From Pseudoalteromonas arctica (GTDB lineage: Bacteria > Pseudomonadota > Gammaproteobacteria > Enterobacterales > Alteromonadaceae), in NCBI RefSeq assembly GCF_012927645.1, contig NZ_JABBMT010000006.1, positions 1-64,000 on the forward strand: DNA of 64,000 bases, written 5' to 3'. Position numbers and translations under genes: made by a program. The notes below the pieces were generated by a model. It had not been told where the DNA came from, ran no database searches, and saw only the letters and a list, made by a program, of their open reading frames with translations. Shown here piece after piece: positions 57,815 to 64,000 of this stretch (position 1 is its first letter; each line of letters begins with the position of its first letter).

Positions 57815-58882
57815 CTATATCGGTTCACGTGGTGGGGCTGATAGTGTATTACTTTTCTCTTTGCGAAGAATGTCAATAATACGGTTATAAATAACCAAAG
57901 TAGTCAATTCCGTTTCATCACTTACAGTATTCACAAACTGAACTACCACAGTATCAATATTGTCATGATAACGCGCGATACTTTGATAGCCTAAAACCCA
58001 ACCTTTGTGGTCATATACATAAATTTCGGAGTAAATATCTTGTTCATTACCAGAAAAAACACTGCCATCATTTAAAGCTCTCACGAATCGCCCTACATCT
58101 TCAGCAGTGGCGAGCATGCCAAAATCAATGCTTTTTAAATCCGCCTCTACTCCCACATAGTATCCACTCATCACATCATCTATATTCACTTCACTAAGAG
58201 AACTATATGTATTATTTAAACCAAGTGGCATTAATATAGCTTCTTTTATGTATTGTTGATGTGGATAACCCAATGCTTTATCAATAATTTCTCCAATAAA
58301 AAAATAGTTTGTGTTTGAATAACTATATTCTTCGTCAGGCTCGAAATCCGCAGGTAAGTCTAATATCAAATCTAACCATGCTTGGCTTGTTTCTGGCGGG
58401 TTATCCCATTTAAAGTTGGGCTGATCTGTTAGGTTAGGTAAACCGCTTCTATGTTGTAGCATCTGTTTTAGGGTAATCTTATCTGCGTATTCAATTCTTC
58501 CAAGTAATTCAGGGAAATAACCCCCTAATGTATCATCTAACGATAATTCGTGATTACTCACTAATTTTGCCGTCGCAACCGCAAGGTAAAGCTTACTAAT
58601 ACTCGCAATTTTAAATAAAGCCTGAGGATCAGCTGGGATTTTACTGCCTCTATCTTTCCAGCCTGCAGTGTAAAGCTCACTCTCCTGCCCCGCAGTTTCA
58701 ACATAAACAATTATCCCGTCTAGGCCATAACCTATTGCATCATCAACTTGTTCTTGAACACTATTTGGCAGAGGCATAATCCAAGCCTTAATTCCTTGCC
58801 AAGGTGGAAAAATCACCAGACTAGTAATTACTATTGGAATCGTAATTACTCTAAGTAGCTTAGTTAATGTTTTTTTATTCAT
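57815..58882 (-). CDS. Membrane-anchored serine beta-lactamase-like hydrolase
   Basis: About 355 residues. One N-terminal signal or anchor helix (about 10-30) is followed by a class C beta-lactamase/DD-peptidase-like fold. It has the SxxK motif SISK (94-97) and Tyr-Ser-Asn (188-190, YSYSNTNY). A clear K/H-T-G third motif is not evident; the KGWVLGY region (about 315) takes its place. Family members include esterases and peptidases, and resistance should not be assumed. I choose the ATG at 58882 over an upstream TTG at 58894. Neighbours are unrelated, so it may be a strain-specific gene. Confidence 0.8.
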   Translation of the reverse strand: MNKKTLTKLLRVITIPIVITSLVIFPPWQGIKAWIMPLPNSVQEQVDDAIGYGLDGIIVYVETAGQESELYTAGWKDRGSKIPADPQALFKIASISKLYLAVATAKLVSNHELSLDDTLGGYFPELLGRIEYADKITLKQMLQHRSGLPNLTDQPNFKWDNPPETSQAWLDLILDLPADFEPDEEYSYSNTNYFFIGEIIDKALGYPHQQYIKEAILMPLGLNNTYSSLSEVNIDDVMSGYYVGVEADLKSIDFGMLATAEDVGRFVRALNDGSVFSGNEQDIYSEIYVYDHKGWVLGYQSIARYHDNIDTVVVQFVNTVSDETELTTLVIYNRIIDILRKEKSNTLSAPPREPI

Positions 58883-58894
58883 TATGGTTACCAA

Positions 58895-59358
58895 TTTAAT
58901 CGCTTAGTAATGTTCTGTTAGATTATTTAAGCATATAAATACTACGTGCCAAGTTGCCCTCATTTACTTCTCATACCCTGCTCTTTGTGCAAAAAAAATT
59001 TAGTGAGTTATTCACAAAGAGGTTAAGAGAGACTGCGCTTTAGAGGAATATAAGCAAATGCCGTGCTAATAACGCAAGGGTTATTACGTAGTGATCCTTA
59101 TATGTATTTGCCGTAAGTTACATGCTTAACAGCCACACCGACAGACTAAGTAAACGAATTTATTTATTGATTTAAAGCTGGCTGTCAATTTATAAAAATG
59201 GTGGTTAATAATGTTATCAGGAAAAATTAGGAGCCTACTACTCATCAAAACAGGACTAAGTTTAACTTTTAGCAGTGTCTATAAATCACTCATAGTAGAC
59301 CCTCAGTTAAAATATAAATCTCCTAGTCAAAACCATAAAAAATATAACCAAGTAGAAT
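58895..59358. other. Intergenic region without credible genes
   Basis: About 460 AT-rich bases. A hairpin TAATAAC/GTTATTA (59067-59086, loop GCAAGG) without a T tract is the only structure noticed. A 60-codon plus-strand frame at 59211-59393 runs antisense into the next gene and is probably chance. No tRNA, IS end or repeat was recognised. Confidence 0.5.
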
Positions 59359-59817
59359 TTATAAACCCTGAGTTAAATCTTGCGCCAATGTAGCTGTTGG
59401 CTTTTCAATTACACGCACTAGCTCTTTACCATTTTGCTTAACAATAAAAGTAGGGGTGTATTGTAAGTCGTTAGCCTGTGCAATACCTGCATCGTCTTGC
59501 TTGTTATAGCCAACAGCCACGTATTCAATGCTTGCAAGTTTTACTTTAGACTCTTCAAGTAACTTAATTAGTTTTGGTACTTCGCGCTGACTGTCGTGGC
59601 ACCACGTGCCAAACAATACAATAAGCTCTTTTCCTGCTAATTTTTGCATTAGCGCTATATCTTGCGTCGTTGGCGTAAACGCCTGGTATTGTTCGTTAAA
59701 TTTACTGTGTTCACTCAGCAGTGCATCCGCTGTAATACCGCCAGAAAACGGTGCCGTATCAGCGCAGGCTATCACTGGCATTCCTAAAGCGAATAATAAA
59801 ATTAATTTTTTAAACAT
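59359..59817 (-). CDS. Exported thioredoxin-fold protein with a single active-site cysteine
   Basis: 152 residues. A signal peptide (cut near VIACA/D, about 19) is followed by a thioredoxin-like fold with the active-site segment FGTWCHDS (about 69-76) and a cis-proline YTPTF near 127. The usual CxxC is CHDS, so only one redox Cys is present at the site. That excludes ordinary disulfide exchange by a CxxC dithiol and suggests a monothiol, peroxidase-like or non-redox role. No partner gene is adjacent. Confidence 0.8.
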   Translation of the reverse strand: MFKKLILLFALGMPVIACADTAPFSGGITADALLSEHSKFNEQYQAFTPTTQDIALMQKLAGKELIVLFGTWCHDSQREVPKLIKLLEESKVKLASIEYVAVGYNKQDDAGIAQANDLQYTPTFIVKQNGKELVRVIEKPTATLAQDLTQGL

Positions 59818-60039
59818 AAGGTTACTTTTTTAAAAGGAGTAATGTGACGACTATACCCAATATTGCGCAGTGAGTGAATAGAGCGGTAGTTAATTTTCTT
59901 TATCCATGAAGAAGTTCACTTGTGATAAATTAATTAAATATTCACGCCTTACATTTTTATCTGCTGCCAGCTTATCTAAATCACCAATTAGTGTTATTAG
60001 CTTGCTATGATGCTTTAAAAAATCCGTTGATTTTGAATC

Positions 60040-61068
60040 TTAGCCTACCGAACCCCATAAGTTTTGATGTAATTCCTGTGTTTTATGCCATTGTTTAACT
60101 GCTAACCACTCAACTAATGGTTGTGGATCACTTGGGAAATTAATCTGTTTTTGTGAGCTGCTATTGAGCCAATCATCCAACGCATTGGGGTTTAAATAAT
60201 TCATTACATGCGCGGCTTTCATTGCTAATAATGTTTGTGCATTCGCGTCTTGTTCAAACTGCCCTGACAATGGTTTTAATAATAGTTTTTTACCTAATTT
60301 TAGTGCTTCGCTAGAGAGCTCAAAACCTGCATTTGCGATCACGCCACTGGTATTAGCTAAATCATTTAAAAAGCCGTCGCGCGAAGGGGCTCGTAGATGA
60401 ATATTCGCGATTGAACTATTTTGTGCGTGCGGATGGTAACAATAAAATTCTTTTTCAGGGAACTCTTGTAAGTAATCAATCACACTTCGCAGTTCTTCAA
60501 AAGGTAAATATACCAATACTTTATTATCAATATTGACTGGATTATCATGCCGATGATTAGCAATAAAAGGAGGAATGATATTTTGTGCAAATGGCTGCCA
60601 ATGCACGCCTAAATAGGTATCTGCAGGTGCATAATATTTTATCAATGAGCGGCGCAGCAAACTATGGCCAAACATTGGTACTTTGGGTGATAAAAATGCG
60701 GCTTGATGGCTCATACCTATTACTGGTACTTCTTGGCGTTTTGCTGCCCATGCGGTGATCGGTTCAAAGTCATTAAACACAAAATCATAACCCGATACAT
60801 CTAACTGTTTAATGTCTTTTAGTAATCTACAAATACGGCTATTTTTCACTGTTTGGTAACTATTTACTTGGCCATTTTGAGTAGTAAAAGATAACCCCCG
60901 AAAGCTGCGATAATTAGCAAACTCATCCATATCAAAGTAATTCTGCTGGGCTCGCCCTGAAAACACATAATCTACAGCAATCCCCATTTTTTTGAACGCA
61001 CTCGCCATCACCCGGGCTCGAGTTATATGACCATTACCAGTCCCTTGAATGCCATAAAGTATTTTCAT
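60040..61068 (-). CDS. MJ1255/VC2487-type glycosyltransferase
   Basis: 342 residues from the ATG at 61068, beginning MKILYGIQGTGNGHITRA, a GT-B-type N-terminal glycine loop. A C-terminal donor-binding segment reads VIANAGFELSSEALKLGKKLL (about 275-295). The overall pattern fits the family named after MJ1255 and VC2487, whose acceptor is unknown. The start codon overlaps the stop of the PAP2 gene as ATGA, so the two are translationally coupled. That suggests a joint role in a lipid-linked glycan or glycolipid. Confidence 0.85.
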   Translation of the reverse strand: MKILYGIQGTGNGHITRARVMASAFKKMGIAVDYVFSGRAQQNYFDMDEFANYRSFRGLSFTTQNGQVNSYQTVKNSRICRLLKDIKQLDVSGYDFVFNDFEPITAWAAKRQEVPVIGMSHQAAFLSPKVPMFGHSLLRRSLIKYYAPADTYLGVHWQPFAQNIIPPFIANHRHDNPVNIDNKVLVYLPFEELRSVIDYLQEFPEKEFYCYHPHAQNSSIANIHLRAPSRDGFLNDLANTSGVIANAGFELSSEALKLGKKLLLKPLSGQFEQDANAQTLLAMKAAHVMNYLNPNALDDWLNSSSQKQINFPSDPQPLVEWLAVKQWHKTQELHQNLWGSVG

Positions 61069-61604
61069 AAAGTAGCCACTATCAAGATTGCCAATAAACC
61101 ACAACTCCCCCCCATCAATGCACCAAGTACTACATCAACAGGAAAATGTACCCCAAGTAACACGCGCGATGCTGCAACCCCTGTTGCCCACAAAAAACAT
61201 AGCTCTGCAAAGTGCGGGAAATACTGCGCTAAGATAACGGCCACTAGAAATGCGCCAGCACTGTGCCCAGACGGTAAACTAAATTTATCACTAGGCGTAA
61301 TGTAAGCGCTTTTTACTAAACAATCACATGGCCGAATTCTGGCAAAACTATTTTTAGCCACGTAATAAATGGGTCGCTCAATTAAAAAGCCCAGCAATAG
61401 AGTCATCGCCATAAGCCGTAATTCAGCTTCACTGCTAAGCCAGCCAAAACCAACAGCGATTAATACATACAGCCCTCCATTGCCTGTTTTTGAGAAACCT
61501 AAAGCTGAATTTTTTAACCACCTTGGGGCATTGCCATTAAATAGCATCAAAAACAAACTTTGATCCAATTGGACAACTTTTTTTAGCATGTTGTTCTCAC
61601 TCAT
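61065..61604 (-). CDS. PAP2-family membrane phosphatase
   Basis: 179 residues from the ATG at 61604, which has a strong ribosome binding site (AAGGAGC) seven bases upstream; an ATG at 61667 has none. Five or six hydrophobic helices. The PAP2 motifs are KNSFARIRPCD (first, K-x6-R-P), PSGHSAGAF (second, PSGH) and SRVLLGVHFPVDVVLG (third, SR-x5-H-x3-D). All catalytic residues are present. Substrates of this family are lipid phosphates such as undecaprenyl pyrophosphate or phosphatidic acid. It is coupled to the downstream glycosyltransferase. Confidence 0.9.
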   Translation of the reverse strand: MSENNMLKKVVQLDQSLFLMLFNGNAPRWLKNSALGFSKTGNGGLYVLIAVGFGWLSSEAELRLMAMTLLLGFLIERPIYYVAKNSFARIRPCDCLVKSAYITPSDKFSLPSGHSAGAFLVAVILAQYFPHFAELCFLWATGVAASRVLLGVHFPVDVVLGALMGGSCGLLAILIVATL

Positions 61605-61822
61605 CACTTGCTCCTTTAATTGTGCAAACTCTGTACACAATTTCAGCTTAGGCGGTGAAAATAACAATTGAGTGACGCTTTTAAGACACTAATATTGCTT
61701 TTCCTGTTTTAGCACAATAATTGTTTAAAAAGAGTGCAATTTACTGTTATTAAGTCGTTGTTATTGCATTTAAGAAAGGTATACTGAACATCAGCTCACG
61801 TATCTTTAGAAAGGATAGAAAA

Positions 61823-62320
61823 ATGGATTACAGCACTTCAGATTTATGCGATCACTTTGTCGATGTGGTCGATGTGCTCGAACCTATGTTTATTAACTTT
61901 GGTGGTCGTCACAACTTTAGTGGCCGTATTAAAACCGTTAAATGTTTTGAAAATAATGAACTGATCCGCGACATACTCTCTCAAGACGGCGAAGAATGTG
62001 TATTATTAATAGATGGTGGTGGTTCAACTCGTCGCGCATTAATCGATATCGAGCTTGCTGAACTCGCTGTTGAAAATAACTGGCAAGGCATTGTGGTATA
62101 CGGTGCAGTACGTCATGTTGATGAACTTGAAGAACTTGATTTAGGTATTCAAGCAATTGCTTCTATCCCTGTTGCAGCAGACAGCACTGGTGCTGGTGAA
62201 GATGGCATTGGCGTTAACTTCGCTGGGGTATCATTCTTTGATGACGACTTTATCTATGCAGATAGCACCGGTATTGTATTATCTGGTGAAGAACTTGAAC
62301 TGGAAGTCGTAGAAGAATAA
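61823..62320 (+). CDS. rraA: Ribonuclease E activity regulator RraA
   Basis: 165 residues (E. coli 161). The RraA/HMG-aldolase-like fold shows [12 protein letters not shown], a central [10 protein letters not shown] segment and [14 protein letters not shown]. It binds RNase E and inhibits mRNA decay. A typical AGAAAGGATAG ribosome binding site precedes it. The hutG-like gene starts three bases after its stop. Confidence 0.95.
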   Translation: MDYSTSDLCDHFVDVVDVLEPMFINFGGRHNFSGRIKTVKCFENNELIRDILSQDGEECVLLIDGGGSTRRALIDIELAELAVENNWQGIVVYGAVRHVDELEELDLGIQAIASIPVAADSTGAGEDGIGVNFAGVSFFDDDFIYADSTGIVLSGEELELEVVEE

Positions 62321-62323
62321 CGA

Positions 62324-63370
62324 GTGTCAAACCACCTACATATCTATGATGAAGCGACTATAAAACCTTGGTGTAGCAGTCGCGCTAATGAAAGAAAAGC
62401 ATGGCAGTCAATAGCCCTGCTTGACACTGGTGTTGATCCTTTACAAGCCATGCACGATGCCGCACAATTTGGTATTAAGTATGTATTATTAGGTATTTGC
62501 GAAGATATCGGGCCACGTGCCAACTTAGGCAATGGTGGTGCCGAAGATGGCTGGCAAGCATTCCTTAAACGCTTTTTAAATCAACCTGATAACCAATTTT
62601 TAGCGAATGAAAAAGTGTTGTTACTAGGCGAAATCGCGATCAGCGATTTGACTCTCGCGGCGTGCGATTTATCCAACCAAAATCCTCAGCAATTAACGCA
62701 ATTACGCCAGTTATGCGCCCAACTTGATCAACGTGTTGAGCAAGTACTGAGCTTAATTTTTGCTGCGGGGTTAGAGCCAATCGTTATTGGCGGTGGCCAT
62801 AATAACTGCCTCGGTATTATTCGCGCATTAAGCAAACATAAACAGCGCCCAATAAACGCGATCAACTTTGACCCTCATGCCGATTTCCGTGACTGTGAAG
62901 GCCGCCATAGTGGTAATGGTTTTCGCTATGCCTATAACGAGCAACACTTAAATAATTATCATGTTATTGGAATCCACGAGCTGAAAAACAATCAAGCTAT
63001 TATTGATGCTTTAGCTGCTGCCCAATTTAGTTATGATAGCTACCAAGCGCTGCAAGTGAGGCGCGAAAAAACCTTAACTGAAGCATGCCAGCAGGCACTA
63101 TATAATCTCATTGATGCACCACTTGGGGTTGAAGTCGATCTTGATAGCATTTCACTAATGCCCGTCAGTGCGTATACCAATTGTGGTTTTAGTGTTAGCG
63201 ATGCCGAACACTTTGTGCATTTAGCTGCCAGTCAAGTAAACAGCCAATACTTGCATTTATGTGAAGCAGCCCCCAACCAACATCCTAGTGGTATACAGGC
63301 CGGAATGAGCGATACAGGGCAAATAATCACGGCCCTTGTGAATGCTTATTTACAAGCTAAAGCAAACTAA
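62324..63370 (+). CDS. hutG: Formimidoylglutamase-like arginase-family hydrolase
   Basis: 348 residues with a GTG start three bases after rraA, so probably co-translated with it. Arginase-family binuclear manganese motifs are present: GGGHNN (about 157), [10 protein letters not shown] (about 184) and VEVDLDS (about 266). Next to hutI, the likely reaction is hydrolysis of N-formimidoyl-glutamate in histidine breakdown; the arginase fold alone also fits agmatinase or ureohydrolase activity. The stop overlaps the convergent hutI end by four bases. Confidence 0.8.
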   Translation: MSNHLHIYDEATIKPWCSSRANERKAWQSIALLDTGVDPLQAMHDAAQFGIKYVLLGICEDIGPRANLGNGGAEDGWQAFLKRFLNQPDNQFLANEKVLLLGEIAISDLTLAACDLSNQNPQQLTQLRQLCAQLDQRVEQVLSLIFAAGLEPIVIGGGHNNCLGIIRALSKHKQRPINAINFDPHADFRDCEGRHSGNGFRYAYNEQHLNNYHVIGIHELKNNQAIIDALAAAQFSYDSYQALQVRREKTLTEACQQALYNLIDAPLGVEVDLDSISLMPVSAYTNCGFSVSDAEHFVHLAASQVNSQYLHLCEAAPNQHPSGIQAGMSDTGQIITALVNAYLQAKAN

Positions 63371-64000
63371 ATACATATACCCAAAATCCATAGATTTAAT
63401 AGTTTATTCACACCAAATTGATAACTTAATTGTGCTGGGTGAGATATTTGCCAGTGAGCTATATCGGCACGCATGCCGACTTTTAACACTCCGCGATCAG
63501 TTAAACCCAATGCTTTAGCGGCATTACGCGTAACTCCGGCGAGAGTCTCTTGCGGAGTTAAGCGAAATAAAGTGCAGCCCATATTCATCATTAATTGCAA
63601 AGAACACAAGGGTGATGTACCTGGGTTAAAGTCTGTCGAAATCGCTATTGGTACTTGATACTGTTTTAATAGCTCAATTGGCGGCTGTTTGGTTTCGCGT
63701 AAAAAATAAAATGCGCCGGGTAATAATACTGCCACAGTGCCTGCTGCAGCCATGGCCTTTACTCCAGCTTCATCTAAATGTTCAATATGATCAGCAGATA
63801 ACCCATTAAATTCAGCGACTAATTGTGCTCCTTGCTGGTTTGAAAGCTGTTCAGCATGACATTTTACTGGCAAATTATGTTTTTTTGCGGCATTAAAAAC
63901 CCGCCGAGTTTGCTCATTACTAAAACCAACATTTTCGCAAAACACATCGACTGCATCAGCTAAATTGCCCGCCACGACCTGCTCCAACATATCATTGCAC
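63367..64000 (-). CDS. hutI: Imidazolonepropionase, C-terminal part (runs off the right edge)
   Basis: Third enzyme of histidine degradation, a metal-dependent amidohydrolase. About 211 residues are visible, open to the window edge, beginning in a Cys-Asn-Asp-Met segment typical of Hut[14 protein letters not shown] has the metal-binding His, followed by [21 protein letters not shown] and [10 protein letters not shown] with the catalytic Asp. The normal C terminus ends at 63367. The N-terminal half lies beyond 64000. Adjacent hutG supports the pathway. Confidence 0.93.
   Translation of the reverse strand, partial: CNDMLEQVVAGNLADAVDVFCENVGFSNEQTRRVFNAAKKHNLPVKCHAEQLSNQQGAQLVAEFNGLSADHIEHLDEAGVKAMAAAGTVAVLLPGAFYFLRETKQPPIELLKQYQVPIAISTDFNPGTSPLCSLQLMMNMGCTLFRLTPQETLAGVTRNAAKALGLTDRGVLKVGMRADIAHWQISHPAQLSYQFGVNKLLNLWILGICI

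Noticed and set aside
57815..58882. Reading the serine hydrolase as an AmpC-type antibiotic-resistance beta-lactamase
   Set aside because: It is membrane-anchored, lacks a clear KTG motif and sits without ampR. The fold is shared by many esterases and peptidases.
59062..59088. Imperfect hairpin with GTTATTA and TAATAAC arms, reminiscent of an integron attC site
   Set aside because: No R'/R'' core boxes (GTTRRRY with matching inverse) in the right spacing, no extrahelical-base pattern, and no gene cassettes or integrase nearby.
59211..59393. 60-codon plus-strand frame ahead of the thioredoxin-fold gene
   Set aside because: Runs antisense into that gene's 3' end, and composition is that of AT-rich non-coding DNA. 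The GGTGG upstream of the ATG is only a weak argument for translation.

Overview
The window looks like the chromosome of a marine gammaproteobacterium of the order Alteromonadales, most likely Pseudoalteromonas or a close relative. The basis is housekeeping gene order and protein features read by eye (yhdP-rng-maf-mreDCB, csrD-ssb-uvrA, pilMNOPQ-aroKB-damX-dam-rpe-gph-trpS, metJ/metBL, priA-ftsN-hslVU, rraA-hutG-hutI) and an AT-rich sequence. No database search was possible. Most of the window is ordinary core genome.

Region 1 (1-3409) is the accessory part. It holds one end of a Tn7-like transposon with tnsA, tnsB and tnsC on the minus strand, and an end carrying four repeats that look like TnsB-binding sites. 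The element ends at a TGT/ACA terminus at 3409, 39 bp past the stop codon of rsmJ. tnsC is cut after codon 203 by an IS66-family insertion sequence, whose last 127 bp open the window. The 3' region of rsmJ is a known attachment site of type I-F3 (CRISPR-guided) Tn7-like elements, so the best inference is that this is the edge of such an element. The cas, tniQ and CRISPR parts would lie left of base 1 and are not visible.

Region 2 (3449-9160) has rsmJ, a response regulator with an uncharacterised coiled-coil output part, oligopeptidase A and glutathione reductase. Region 3 (9279-20704) has a small MscS-type channel, then one long minus-strand run mreB-mreC-mreD-maf-rng-yhdP-nitrilase-tldD, tightly coupled by start/stop overlaps. 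It links cell shape, RNA processing and envelope genes. Region 4 (20843-31335) has a periplasmic coiled-coil/PEGA/SUMF protein and a PLP enzyme where related genera carry the MSHA pilus locus. A degenerate GGDEF-EAL CsrD-like protein, ssb, a YajR-like transporter and uvrA follow.

Region 5 (31400-46037) has trpS-gph-rpe, two small membrane proteins, dam-damX-aroB-aroK, the type IV pilus assembly operon pilMNOPQ and divergent mrcA (PBP1A). Region 6 (46109-57776) has metB-metL opposite metJ with MetJ boxes between, malic enzyme, rpmE, priA, an FtsN-like SPOR protein, hslV-hslU, a CTAGGTT heptamer repeat and a DUF971 gene. Region 7 (57815-64000) is looser: a serine beta-lactamase-like protein, a single-cysteine thioredoxin-fold protein, a PAP2 phosphatase coupled to a glycosyltransferase, then rraA, hutG and the C-terminal two thirds or so of hutI.

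I found no CRISPR array, rRNA, tRNA or prophage in the window. The strongest lead is the Tn7-like element at rsmJ, which belongs to a known class but is interrupted here. I did not find a convincing, wholly new system.
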